Shown: in pieces, positions 35,908 to 44,312 of the stretch
Position numbering within the stretch: position 1 is the first letter of the stretch
Layout: each line of letters opens with the position of its first letter
Assembly (NCBI GenBank): GCA_902363125.1
Contig: CABIZD010000005.1
Location: forward strand, 1 to 64,000
Length of the DNA stretch: 64,000 nt
From: Coriobacteriaceae bacterium
GTDB taxonomy: Bacteria; Actinomycetota; Coriobacteriia; Coriobacteriales; Coriobacteriaceae
Direction of reading: 5' to 3'
Program-made: the position numbers and the translations under genes
Notes under the pieces: model-generated
What the model saw: only the letters and a program-made list of their open reading frames with translations
What the model was told of the DNA's origin: nothing
The model's database searches: none

Positions 35908-38900
35908 CTACTTCTTAATGCCGCGTCCCAGGCGCTTGGCGACCGATGCAACGGCCTCCTCGCTGGCCGGCCCGCAGCTCACGCAGCCGTCGTGGGCACG
36001 CATCTGGCCGGTGACCTCGTCCATCGCGAGCGGCGCCACCTTCTCGAGCTTAAAGCCTTTACCGGCGCGCATGTTTTCCTTGGCCACGCTAATCATGAGC
36101 TTAATGCGGTTGAGCTGGTTGACCTCGGATGCACCGGGGTCGTAGTCCACCGCGACGATGTTGCTCTCGGGATGTTGGCGGCGCAGCTCCTTGATCACGG
36201 CCTTGCCCACCACGTGGTTGGGCAGGCACGCGAAGGGCTGCGTGCAGATGATGTTGGGCGCACCGTGATCGATCAGGTCGAGCATCTCGGCCGTGAGCAG
36301 CCAGCCTTCGCCCATGTTGTTGCACACCGAAAGCACCGTGCGGGCCTTGTCGGCCATGGTGCCGATGCGCTCGGGTGCCTCGAAGCGGCGGGACTTTTCG
36401 AGCATCTCCTCCACCGGCGTACGCATCCAGTCCACGAGCTTGATGAGCGCCTGCATACCAGCGCGCGTAGTGGCAGAGCTTCCCAGCTCGTCCTTCTGCA
36501 GCTCGGCGTTGCTCATGGAGTACAGGAAGAAGTCGAGCAGGCCCGGCACCACGGCCTCACAGCCCTCGCGCTCGATAACGTCGACCACGTGGTTGTTGGC
36601 CGTGGGATGGAACTTGACCAGGATCTCGCCGACCACGCCCACGCGCGGCTTGGTGCCCTCGCCCGCAAGCGGCATGGTGTCGAACGCGCGGATGGCCTCG
36701 CGGCACAGCTTGGTGTAGTTGTGGCGGTTGAACTTGGGCGCCAGTTTGCGGGCGCGCGCCATGTACTCCTCGTAGAGCGCGTTGGCGGCGCCGGGCGTGG
36801 CCTCGTACGGGCGGCAGCGGTAGAGCATCTGCATCATCACGTCGCCAAAGAGCACCGCGTAGACCGCCTGCTTGAGCAGCGCCGGCGTAATCTTAAAGCC
36901 AGGGTTGTCCTCGCCGAGCGCCACGGCCGAAAGCGAGATCACCGGGATCTCGGGGTGGCCGCTCTCGCGCAGGGCCTTGCGAATGAGCGCGATGTAGTTG
37001 GTGGCACGGCAGCCACCGCCGGTCTGGCTGATAACCACGGCCGTCTTAGACAGGTCGTACCGACCGCTCTCGATGGCCTCCATGATCTGGCCCGTCACCA
37101 GGATCGACGGATAGCAGATGTCATTGTTCACATAGCGCAGACCGGCCTCGACGGCATCGTGATCAGTCGAGGGCAGCAGCTCCAGGTTGTAGCCGGCACC
37201 ACGGAACACCTCTTTGACCAGATCAAAGTGGATCGGCGCCATCTGCGGGCACAGGATGGTGTAGCCCTCGTCGCGCATCTGCTCGGTGAAGGGTACCTTG
37301 GGCCACGCGGTCGACGCGCTCTCACGCTGGGCCTCAAACGTGTACTTGCGGCTCGCGAACGCGGGGGCATCCGTGGAGGGCGCCACCGGCGCGGCGTCAC
37401 CCTGCTCGTAGGCCTCGCCCGCGGCCGTGGCCTCGGCCAAGCGCTCGGCCTCCTGGTCCTTGAGCGCTGCCATGAGCGAGCGGATGCGGATGCGCGCGGC
37501 GCCCAGGTTGGACACCTCGTCGATCTTGAGCACGGTGTAGATCTTGCCGCTGGCCTCCAGAATCTCCTGCACCTGGTCGGTGGTCAGAGCGTCCAGGCCG
37601 CAGCCGAAAGAGTTGAGCTGGATCAGGTCCAGGTCGTTGCGCATCGTCACAAAACGGGCGACGGCATACAGGCGGCTGTGGTACATCCACTGGTCGACGA
37701 CGCGAATCGGACGCTCGGGCTTCACCAGGTGCGCAAGCGAATCCTCGGTAAAGACCGCGAAGCCAAAGCTCGAGATAAGCTCGGGTAGGGCATGGTTGAT
37801 CTCGGGGTCGTTATGGTAGGGACGGCCGGCGAGTACGATACCGTGGCCGCCGTGATCCTCGACCCACTTAAGGGCCTCCTCGCCCATGGTCTGGATGTCC
37901 TCGTGGAAGCGCGCATCGGCCTCAAAGGCAGCGTTGACAGCGGCATCGACCTCGGAGCGCGTGATCTTGGGACCGCGCACGCGACCGCGACCGGCCTCAG
38001 CATCGGCCACGCGGTCGACGGCGAGCACCTGGTACAGGCGGCGCTTGAGCTCGGTCTTGTCGTGATACGGCACAAACGGATACAGGAACTCGATGTTCTG
38101 CTCGCGGATCTCGTCGATGTTGAGTGCCAACGCCGTGGGGTAGCTCATGACGATGGGGCAGTTATAGCAGTTACCGGCGGTCGGATCCTCCTTGCGCTCC
38201 CAGCGCACGCACGGCATCCAGATAAAGTCGACGTCACGGTCGATAAGGTTCATCACGTGGCCGTGGCTCATCTTGGCCGGATAGCACACGCTCTCGGACG
38301 GCATGGACTCGATGCCCGCCTGGTAGGTCTTTTTGCTCGACTGGTCAGATAGCTGTACGCTAAAGCCCAAGCGCGTAAAGAACGCGTGCCAGAAGGGGTA
38401 GTTCTCGTACATGTTGAGCGCGCGCGGGATACCCACGGTGCCGCGCGGGGCCTCGTCGGGACTCAGCACCTCGCGGTTAAACAGCAGATCGTTTTTCTTT
38501 TTGAAGAGATTGGGGGCCTCGGTCTTCTGCTTTTTGTGGCCGGCGCCCTTCTCGCAGCGGTTGCCGGTGATAAAGCGCCTGCCGCCGCCAAAGTCGTTGA
38601 CGGTGAGCTGGCAGTTGTTGGAGCAACGGCCGCAGCGGACATGCTTTTGCGTCACGGTGAGGTGCGCGATGTCCTCGGCCGAAAGGATGGTCGAGGCGCC
38701 ATCGGCGCCGGCGCGATCGCGGGCGAGCAGGGCAGCACCATAGGCACCCATGCAGCCGGCGATGTCGGGACGCACGGCATGGACGCCGGTGAGCTGCTCA
38801 AACGCGCGCAGCGTGGCATCGGACATAAAGGTGCCGCCCTGGACGATTACCTGGCTGCCGATCTCCTTGGGGTCACGCAGCTTAATGACCTTGAACAGAG

Positions 38901-40695
38901 CATTCTTGATGACGGAATAGGACAGGCCGGCCGCGATGTCGCCCACCGTGGCGCCTTCCTTTTGCGCCTGCTTGACGCGCGAGTTCATAAAGACCGTGCA
39001 GCGGCTGCCCAGGTCGACCGGGGCCTTGGCATGGATAGCGGCGTCGGCGAACGCGCGCACGTCCATGTTCATAGAGACGGCGAAGCTCTCGATAAAGCTA
39101 CCGCAACCCGACGAGCAGGCCTCGTTGAGCATGATGTGCTCGATAACGCCGTCCTTGACGCGCAGGCACTTCATGTCCTGGCCGCCGATGTCCAGAATGA
39201 ACTCGACGCCGGGCAGGAACGCCTTGGCGCCGCGCAGGTGCGCGACGGTCTCGATCTCGCCGGAGTCGGCCTTAAGGGCCTCGATGAGCAGCGCCTCGCC
39301 GTAGCCCGTAGTGGTCACGTGGCCGATGGTGCAACCGGCGGGGATGTGGTTGTAGAAATCGGCCATGATGACCTTGGCCGTGCCCAGGATGTCGCCGTTG
39401 TTGTTACCGTACCAGGTGTGCAACAGCTGGCCGTCCTCGCCCACGAGCGCGGCCTTCATGGTGGTGGAGCCGGCGTCGATGCCGATGAACACGCGGCCGG
39501 TGTAGCCGTCGAGTTTGCCCTTGGGGACGACCTCGGTGTCGTGGCGACCCTTGAACTCGGCAAAATCATCGTCGGTGGCAAAGAGCGGATCCAGACGCTC
39601 GACCTCGGCACCCTGCGTGTCACCCAGGGCATCGATGGCCTCGATGAGCTGCGGGAACGTGCTGAGCTTGTTGGACTCATGCGCCATGGCGGCGCCGCTC
39701 GCCACAAACAGGTGGGCGTTTTGGGGCACAATGCGGTGCTCCTCGTCCAGGTTGAGCGTGAGGTAGAAGCGATGGCGCAGCTCGGAGAGATACTGCAGCG
39801 GGCCGCCCAGGAAGGCGACGTTGCCGCGGATGGGACGGCCGCACGCCAGGCCCGAGATGGTCTGGGTCACGACGGCCTGGAAGATGGAGGCGGCCACGTC
39901 CTCGGGGCGGGCGCCCTCGTTGAGCAGCGGCTGGACGTCGGTCTTGGCAAAGACACCGCAGCGGCTAGCGATGGGATAGATGGTGGTGGCGTTGGCCGCG
40001 AGTTCGTTAAGGCCGCTGGCGTCAGTGTGCAGCAGGGTTGCCATCTGGTCGATGAACGCGCCCGTGCCGCCGGCGCAGGTGCCGTTCATGCGCTGCTCGA
40101 TGCCGTTGTCGAAGTAGATGATCTTGGCGTCCTCGCCGCCCAGCTCGATGGCGACGTCGGTGGCCGGGATGAGGGTCTCGACGGCACGCTTGCTGGCGAT
40201 GACCTCCTGGACAAACTCCAGGTCGAGCCACTGGGACAGCAGCAGGCCGCCCGAGCCGGTAATGGCGCAGGTCATCTGGGCCGTCGGCAGCACGGTCGCA
40301 GCGCCCTCGAACAGGTCGCGGGCACAAGCGCGGACGTCGGTGTGGTGGCGCTGGTACTTGGCGTAGACGATCTGGTTGTCGTCGTTGAGCACGGCGAGCT
40401 TGACGGTGGTGGAGCCCACGTCGATGCCCAGGTGCAGGTTGCCACGAGCGTTCTCGGGGTTGAAGATCGCGCCTTCGGGGGCCTGGGCGGCAGTGGCGGC
40501 TGCGGGCTCAGCGGCAGTGACGGGCTCGCTAGCGACGGACGTCTCCTCTGCCGCGTTCTTGGCCTCGGCAACCGCCTCGGCAACTTTCTCGGCAGCCGCG
40601 GTCGCGGCCTTCTGCGCGGCGTCCACCACGGCGGGCGCGGCCTCGCGCGCAGCAGCGACCATGCGGTCCTTGATGCCCTCGACGAGTTTGCTCAT
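35908..40695 (-). CDS. Giant 2-hydroxyacyl-CoA dehydratase activase-related protein
   Basis: A 1595-residue fusion. After an Ala-rich start (1-80) come two ATPase activator domains of the BadF/BcrA/HgdC type (LHLGIDVGSTTVKL near 86 and VFIGIDAGSTTMKA near 395; also IGGQDMKCLRVKDG). A cysteine cluster CGRCSNNCQ follows near 685, then DUF2229 (about 770-1010) and an HgdB-like dehydratase-subunit region (about 1160-1500) with NNDICYPSILVTGQI; the end carries GCVSCGP. Family members are linked to iron-sulfur ATPases that give low-potential electrons to dehydratases. Substrate is unknown. A TetR gene lies 11 bp upstream. Confidence 0.88.
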   Translation of the reverse strand: MSKLVEGIKDRMVAAAREAAPAVVDAAQKAATAAAEKVAEAVAEAKNAAEETSVASEPVTAAEPAAATAAQAPEGAIFNPENARGNLHLGIDVGSTTVKLAVLNDDNQIVYAKYQRHHTDVRACARDLFEGAATVLPTAQMTCAITGSGGLLLSQWLDLEFVQEVIASKRAVETLIPATDVAIELGGEDAKIIYFDNGIEQRMNGTCAGGTGAFIDQMATLLHTDASGLNELAANATTIYPIASRCGVFAKTDVQPLLNEGARPEDVAASIFQAVVTQTISGLACGRPIRGNVAFLGGPLQYLSELRHRFYLTLNLDEEHRIVPQNAHLFVASGAAMAHESNKLSTFPQLIEAIDALGDTQGAEVERLDPLFATDDDFAEFKGRHDTEVVPKGKLDGYTGRVFIGIDAGSTTMKAALVGEDGQLLHTWYGNNNGDILGTAKVIMADFYNHIPAGCTIGHVTTTGYGEALLIEALKADSGEIETVAHLRGAKAFLPGVEFILDIGGQDMKCLRVKDGVIEHIMLNEACSSGCGSFIESFAVSMNMDVRAFADAAIHAKAPVDLGSRCTVFMNSRVKQAQKEGATVGDIAAGLSYSVIKNALFKVIKLRDPKEIGSQVIVQGGTFMSDATLRAFEQLTGVHAVRPDIAGCMGAYGAALLARDRAGADGASTILSAEDIAHLTVTQKHVRCGRCSNNCQLTVNDFGGGRRFITGNRCEKGAGHKKQKTEAPNLFKKKNDLLFNREVLSPDEAPRGTVGIPRALNMYENYPFWHAFFTRLGFSVQLSDQSSKKTYQAGIESMPSESVCYPAKMSHGHVMNLIDRDVDFIWMPCVRWERKEDPTAGNCYNCPIVMSYPTALALNIDEIREQNIEFLYPFVPYHDKTELKRRLYQVLAVDRVADAEAGRGRVRGPKITRSEVDAAVNAAFEADARFHEDIQTMGEEALKWVEDHGGHGIVLAGRPYHNDPEINHALPELISSFGFAVFTEDSLAHLVKPERPIRVVDQWMYHSRLYAVARFVTMRNDLDLIQLNSFGCGLDALTTDQVQEILEASGKIYTVLKIDEVSNLGAARIRIRSLMAALKDQEAERLAEATAAGEAYEQGDAAPVAPSTDAPAFASRKYTFEAQRESASTAWPKVPFTEQMRDEGYTILCPQMAPIHFDLVKEVFRGAGYNLELLPSTDHDAVEAGLRYVNNDICYPSILVTGQIMEAIESGRYDLSKTAVVISQTGGGCRATNYIALIRKALRESGHPEIPVISLSAVALGEDNPGFKITPALLKQAVYAVLFGDVMMQMLYRCRPYEATPGAANALYEEYMARARKLAPKFNRHNYTKLCREAIRAFDTMPLAGEGTKPRVGVVGEILVKFHPTANNHVVDVIEREGCEAVVPGLLDFFLYSMSNAELQKDELGSSATTRAGMQALIKLVDWMRTPVEEMLEKSRRFEAPERIGTMADKARTVLSVCNNMGEGWLLTAEMLDLIDHGAPNIICTQPFACLPNHVVGKAVIKELRRQHPESNIVAVDYDPGASEVNQLNRIKLMISVAKENMRAGKGFKLEKVAPLAMDEVTGQMRAHDGCVSCGPASEEAVASVAKRLGRGIKK

Positions 40696-40706
40696 TGTCT
40701 CTCCTC

Positions 40707-41417
40707 TTAGTTGTTGGACTCGACGGTTGCGGTGGTGTCGACCGCGTCCTCGAGCTGCAGATTCAATAGCTTCATGCCGTATTCCGGCACGTTGATATCG
40801 ATGGGTTGGCCATACAGGTCACCAGGGCGCACAAAAGCGAGCACTGTCATAATGCGCGCCATGGCCTCGGGCGATTCGGTGAGCCCACGCTCAAACCAGC
40901 GCTGAATCATGCCGACCTCGGCACTCACGACGTAGGTGACGTAGTAGTCAAAGAACGTGCCCAGCGCCAGGCCCAAAATGCCCGTCTGCGCACGCGGCAC
41001 CACAGCCTCACGCGCGGTGTCGATGATCTTTTTAATAAAGGCGGGGTCGCCGCTCGGGCCCAGCAAGGCCCCGATAAGGTCGCGATTAGCCGCAAGATAG
41101 CGAAGCAGCTCAACCGAACCGGGTGCCGGCTCGAGCTCGTCGATGTTGCGGTAAAGATCAGGTAATTGAGCTGCGGTGATAAGCTCCACCCGCTCGCGAA
41201 TCTCGGCAAGCAGGCCGTTCTCGATCTGGCTGATAAAGTCGGGAATATCGCGGTAGTGCGAATAGAACGTGCGGCGCGTAAGGCCAGCGCGCTCGGTGAG
41301 CGACGCGACATTAATGCGCGAAAGGTCGCCGCTTTCGGCAAGCTCGCTGGCAAGTGCCTGGCGAAGGGCACGCTGCGAGCGAAGGGACCGGCGATCACAT
41401 TTCTCGAGCTGGGACAA
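40707..41417 (-). CDS. TetR-family regulator of the activase operon
   Basis: A 236-residue TetR/AcrR-type repressor. The helix-turn-helix is near 25-70 (SLTERAGLTRRTFYSHYRDI). The start is a TTG at 41417 with AAGGAGGACGC upstream, so the TTG is well supported. It ends 11 bp before the giant activase gene, so the two are one operon. Two palindromes upstream (41439-41456 and 41469-41483) are likely autoregulatory operators. The ligand is unknown. Confidence 0.88.
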   Translation of the reverse strand: MSQLEKCDRRSLRSQRALRQALASELAESGDLSRINVASLTERAGLTRRTFYSHYRDIPDFISQIENGLLAEIRERVELITAAQLPDLYRNIDELEPAPGSVELLRYLAANRDLIGALLGPSGDPAFIKKIIDTAREAVVPRAQTGILGLALGTFFDYYVTYVVSAEVGMIQRWFERGLTESPEAMARIMTVLAFVRPGDLYGQPIDINVPEYGMKLLNLQLEDAVDTTATVESNN

Positions 41418-41438
41418 GCGTCCTCCTTGTTACTCAGC

Positions 41439-41483
41439 CTGTGCGCTATTGCACAGTGCGAGTATTATTGCACACCGTGTGCA
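41439..41483 (-). promoter_or_regulatory. Two palindromes upstream of the TetR-activase operon
   Basis: CTGTGC-GCTATT-GCACAG (41439-41456, 6-bp perfect arms) and TGCACACCGTGTGCA (41469-41483, 7-bp arms around one base) both carry a TGTGC/GCACA theme, as expected for TetR operators over the promoter. Confidence 0.6.
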
Positions 41484-41509
41484 TCAACACGTAAAGGCAA
41501 TATTTGGGT

Positions 41510-41538
41510 TGTGACAAAGGGACGGTCCCTTTGCCACA
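41510..41538. repeat. 29-bp palindrome, left copy (TGTGACAAAGGGAC type)
   Basis: Near-perfect inverted repeat TGTGACAAAGGGAC and GTCCCTTTGCCACA. Its partner at 41946-41974 has the same length and almost the same sequence; together they bracket the small toxin-like locus. Confidence 0.85.
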
Positions 41539-41595
41539 TTCAGCGGCCGCCTAGGTTGTGCCAGTTGTGCCTGGCTTTTGAAGCGGCATTACCAA

Positions 41596-41624
41596 TTGTC
41601 CAAAATGTCATTCGTGGGTAGAAT
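41596..41624 (+). promoter_or_regulatory. Predicted promoter for antisense RNA
   Basis: TTGTCC (41596-41601), a 17-bp spacer and TAGAAT (41619-41624) match the sigma-70 consensus. Transcription would start near 41631 and run into the 3' end of the small peptide gene from the opposite strand. Confidence 0.55.
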
Positions 41625-41630
41625 AGTGTC

Positions 41631-41716
41631 GACGGCAGCCCAAGTTGTAGCTAGCTGGGCAGCGCCGTTGTTTGCATTAGGGGGTCAACGCCTTAGCGGC
41701 GGCGACCCCTTCTGTT
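41631..41716 (+). ncRNA. Predicted antisense RNA to the toxin-like gene
   Basis: Would begin near 41631, contain a GCCCA/TGGGC hairpin near 41637-41660 and end at the GGGGTC/GACCCC hairpin (41679-41710) followed by TTCTGTTG. It overlaps the last ~20 bases and the 3' untranslated region of the minus-strand gene, as RatA does with txpA. Purely predicted. Confidence 0.4.
41679..41710. terminator. Shared hairpin at the 3' end of the toxin-like gene
   Basis: AGGGGGTC and GACCCCTT arms with an inner CGCC/GGCG stem. The gene's stop codon lies within the hairpin, so it could end transcripts of both strands. Confidence 0.65.
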
Positions 41717-41818
41717 GCGCTTCGAACGCTGCTTGAGTGCCTCGGAAAGGCCGACAAGCGCCGTGAAGAACGAGACCAAAGCAGTCAGAAGCCTCACGAA
41801 ATCGATCAAATCGGTCAT
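41693..41818 (-). CDS. Small hydrophobic peptide, candidate type I toxin
   Basis: A 41-codon gene. The peptide starts MTDLIDFVRLLTALVSFF, continues as a single membrane helix to about residue 28, and ends in the basic tail KQRSKRNRRGRRR. Single helix plus positive tail is the plan of TxpA/Fst/holin-like type I toxins. GGGAGGTGAT lies 5 bases before the ATG, a near-perfect anti-16S match, and the upstream CCTCC can pair with it (41825-41845), hiding the ribosome site. A converging promoter and a shared 3' hairpin complete a toxin-antitoxin layout. It could also be an unrelated small membrane protein; no homologue was recognised. Confidence 0.6.
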   Translation of the reverse strand: MTDLIDFVRLLTALVSFFTALVGLSEALKQRSKRNRRGRRR

Positions 41819-41824
41819 GGGCAT

Positions 41825-41845
41825 CACCTCCCATCAGATGGAGGG
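41825..41845 (-). promoter_or_regulatory. Leader hairpin hiding the Shine-Dalgarno
   Basis: On the minus strand CCTCC...ATCTGAT...GGGAGG can fold so that the Shine-Dalgarno of the 41-codon gene is paired. Translation-blocking leaders are usual in type I toxin mRNAs. Confidence 0.5.
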
Positions 41846-41882
41846 CGCTGCCCGGCACATGGAACTGCCGCCAACAGTATCA

Positions 41883-41912
41883 ATTCTATCAAAGCGCAGT
41901 TAGATATGCGAA
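41883..41912 (-). promoter_or_regulatory. Predicted promoter of the toxin-like gene
   Basis: On the minus strand TTCGCA (41907-41912), an 18-bp spacer and TAGAAT (41883-41888). A leader of about 60 bases would result. Confidence 0.45.
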
Positions 41913-41945
41913 TGTTTGTTCGTATTTCAAGAGACCAGCGTCACC

Positions 41946-41974
41946 TGTGACAAAGGGGCTGTCCCTTTGTCACA
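41946..41974. repeat. 29-bp palindrome, right copy (TGTGACAAAGGGGC type)
   Basis: TGTGACAAAGGGGC and GTCCCTTTGTCACA arms. It overlaps the stop of the HAD gene at 41975 by proximity only. Pairs with the copy at 41510-41538. Confidence 0.85.
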
Positions 41975-42838
41975 TTATTCGATTACGGTGCAGGAATTCT
42001 GCTTGTGCATGGTGGCAAGCATGTGTTTGGGAACGGCGTGGACCATGCAACTGCCGATAGTTGCGCTCGCGGCGTCCTTGGCTGCCTCGCTTGCGTTTTT
42101 GGTCGCGTAGCTGTGGCGGAAGCGTTTGAGCATGGCAATGTCGTTGCCGCCGTCGCCGTAGACCGCGACCTCGTCCTCGGCAATGCCGTAGTAGCCCGCC
42201 AGCCAGGCCACGCTCTCGCCCTTGTTGCATGCCACATCCGTGATCTCAAACATCACCGGGTCAAACGGCGCGTTGACCACGCGGTCCGAGCGCTCGGCCA
42301 AATACGCCTTAAGGTCGCGCTCCAGCTCGGGCGAGATCACACGGCAGTTGATCTTGCACACATCGTGGCGCAGAATGTCACCGATCGACTGGTCGAAATA
42401 CTGTTCCTCGTGATACCCGCCACGTGCACGCATGCCGCGCATCACGATACGCTTGATAGGACTGTCCTTTTTAAAGCCCGCCTGATGCATCTCGAACGAG
42501 CCGCTCGAGAACATGCCATCGGGCGTGGAGCAATCAAAGCAAATGTCCGGGAACTCCTTGAGCAGCTCCTCGGTGATCTGCGGATCGATGGTCCAGGTCT
42601 TGAGCACCTCGCCATGACTGTCGCGCACGATGGAGCCGTTAGAGCAGCAGGCGTCAAGCGCCAGGCCCGTAAAGCCATGCTCGCCGACCGGCAGCGTCGA
42701 GCGCCCGGTCGCGGGAACCACATGCAGGCCAGCCTCGGTCAGCTCGCGAATGGCACGGCGGATGGTCCCATCTGCCTCGTGCAGGGCGTTCAGCAGCGTT
42801 CCGTCTAAGTCACTCGCAAACATCTTGATCATGGGCAT
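41975..42838 (-). CDS. HAD-superfamily Cof-type phosphatase
   Basis: A 287-residue cytosolic phosphatase of the Cof/SupH subfamily IIB. Motif I is FASDLDGTLLN (the two Asp are nucleophile and acid), motif II VPATGRS, the cap domain is ~85-190, and motif III/IV is K...GDGGNDIAML near the C-terminus. Such enzymes act on sugar phosphates, nucleotides or PLP. The frame is open to 43048, but AAGGAGAGGC lies directly before the ATG at 42838. That ribosome site is inside a perfect hairpin. Confidence 0.9.
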   Translation of the reverse strand: MPMIKMFASDLDGTLLNALHEADGTIRRAIRELTEAGLHVVPATGRSTLPVGEHGFTGLALDACCSNGSIVRDSHGEVLKTWTIDPQITEELLKEFPDICFDCSTPDGMFSSGSFEMHQAGFKKDSPIKRIVMRGMRARGGYHEEQYFDQSIGDILRHDVCKINCRVISPELERDLKAYLAERSDRVVNAPFDPVMFEITDVACNKGESVAWLAGYYGIAEDEVAVYGDGGNDIAMLKRFRHSYATKNASEAAKDAASATIGSCMVHAVPKHMLATMHKQNSCTVIE

Positions 42839-42880
42839 GCCTCTCCTTCGTCTGCACGATATTGTAGACGAAGGAGAGGC
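42839..42880 (-). promoter_or_regulatory. Perfect hairpin containing the HAD ribosome site
   Basis: GCCTCTCCTTCGTCT and AGACGAAGGAGAGGC (15-bp perfect arms, 12-base loop). The 3' arm on the minus strand is the Shine-Dalgarno AAGGAG, and the start codon follows immediately. It is either a translational switch or a terminator for the MFS gene upstream. Confidence 0.75.
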
Positions 42881-42960
42881 GCGTCCATGCAAGGGTGTTC
42901 CAACGCGCCGGGACATTCGCTTCCGCAAAGCAACGGTTCCCCAGCGCGTTAAATCAATCG

Positions 42961-44211
42961 TTACGAGCGACTTTTCAGCCGATAAAACAGCGCCGTCGTC
43001 AACGTCAGCACCGCCAACATGCCTGCGAATACAATCGCCGGTGTCCATCGATCATATGCGAGCCCGTAAACCAATTGGCCAATAGGCGTTGCACAGGAAA
43101 GCATCATATAAACGAGGGCCAGCACTTTTCCGCAGAGTTCCTTTGGCGCTGACCGCTGAACAAATGAAACGATTTCGACCGATGCAATGCTTGCCCACGC
43201 CATGACCCATACCGAGCCGGCCGCAAGCGCGGCAAACGCTAATTCATCAGGACCGCTCAGTAGTGCGACAATAATCGGTACGACTCCAAAACTAATCATC
43301 GCAACATATCGACATATGCCCTTGAAGGAAAAACGATGCGGCCAAATACCGACCAAACCACTGCCGACAAGACCACCCAAGCCCATAGCCACCTCAATAA
43401 TCCCAACAAAGGATGACTGTATTCCGAGATGCTTTGAAACAACAATGGGAGCGCCAATCGTTAGCCCAACCAACGCAAGGTTCAAAACAGCCGCAAGCAA
43501 AATCACGGCGACCAATGATGATTTTTGCAACAGATACCGAATCGACTCCCGAAAATCGCTTCGGTATGTCGAGCAAGTCGTACTGTCCCCTGTCATTCCA
43601 GATGAGGCATTTCGCTTGAGTGCACCCCCGAACAGCAGGGCTGACATCGCAAATGTCAACGCCGCGGTTTCGCATAGAGCATCGATACCAAAGCACCCAT
43701 AGACTGCCGTCCCGACCACAGGGCCCAAGATATTGCTCGCCATGGTTATCTGCGAGACCAACGCAGTGGCACGCTCAACCTTTTCTGGGCCCGTCATGCG
43801 CACCGTCTCAATTTGAAGCATCGGTTTCAGCAGCGATTGGATACTATATTGGACGCAAAGCATTGCTACCACGACAACGGCAAGAGGCAGCGAACGCTTC
43901 ATGGGGATAAACAACAGTGATGCAGCCATCAGAACAATGCCGAGCACCACAAGAACCCCGCGATGTCTCCCGCGATCCGCCAAGATTCCGCCAGCCGGAG
44001 TCGCAAGCACGCCCGGCACGAACGCTATCGCCGCGACGGCACCATATAACGTTGATGAGCCGCTGCAATCGAACAAGTAAAGCGGGCACGCAAAACACAG
44101 TGCCGACAACATCGAATACGCGCACAGCTGCGCAACAAGAAGGCCAAAAAGCCTGATAGATCGCACTGTTTTTGGCGCCAACGAAACGCTAATTCTTCGC
44201 ATCCCAGCCAT
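42961..44211 (-). CDS. MFS transporter, TetR-regulated
   Basis: A 416-residue, about 12-helix major-facilitator protein. The loop 2-3 motif appears as AGGILADRGRHRGV (near 73-86). It resembles the MFS set of macrolide/multidrug exporters (MefA-like), so drug or metabolite efflux is likely; substrate unknown. It follows a TetR gene, with two operators just upstream. ATG at 44211 follows GGCAGG. Its codons are less biased than neighbours (A+T-richer), which may point to transfer. Confidence 0.87.
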   Translation of the reverse strand: MAGMRRISVSLAPKTVRSIRLFGLLVAQLCAYSMLSALCFACPLYLFDCSGSSTLYGAVAAIAFVPGVLATPAGGILADRGRHRGVLVVLGIVLMAASLLFIPMKRSLPLAVVVVAMLCVQYSIQSLLKPMLQIETVRMTGPEKVERATALVSQITMASNILGPVVGTAVYGCFGIDALCETAALTFAMSALLFGGALKRNASSGMTGDSTTCSTYRSDFRESIRYLLQKSSLVAVILLAAVLNLALVGLTIGAPIVVSKHLGIQSSFVGIIEVAMGLGGLVGSGLVGIWPHRFSFKGICRYVAMISFGVVPIIVALLSGPDELAFAALAAGSVWVMAWASIASVEIVSFVQRSAPKELCGKVLALVYMMLSCATPIGQLVYGLAYDRWTPAIVFAGMLAVLTLTTALFYRLKSRS

Positions 44212-44223
44212 AAGCCTGCCCCC

Positions 44224-44248
44224 AAATACATACCGATAGTATGTATTT
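44224..44248 (-). promoter_or_regulatory. TetR operator 1 of the MFS gene
   Basis: Perfect 10-bp arms AAATACATAC and GTATGTATTT around a 5-base centre, 13 bp before the MFS start. Shares ACATACCG..GTAT with operator 2. Confidence 0.75.
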
Positions 44249-44292
44249 AATGACTTGAAAAGGGCAGCCGTGGCTACCCTCGCAAATCAATT

Positions 44293-44309
44293 ACATACCG
44301 TTGGTATCT
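44293..44309 (-). promoter_or_regulatory. TetR operator 2 of the MFS gene
   Basis: ACATACCGTTGGTATCT, a near match to the core of operator 1 (ACATACCGATAGTATGT), just past the TetR stop codon. Both lie in the only promoter region between tetR and the MFS gene. Confidence 0.65.
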
Positions 44310-44312
44310 ATA

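Noticed and set aside
41715..41903. 62-codon plus-strand frame over the toxin-like gene
   Set aside because: It has no ribosome site and is the antisense of the better-supported 41-codon gene.
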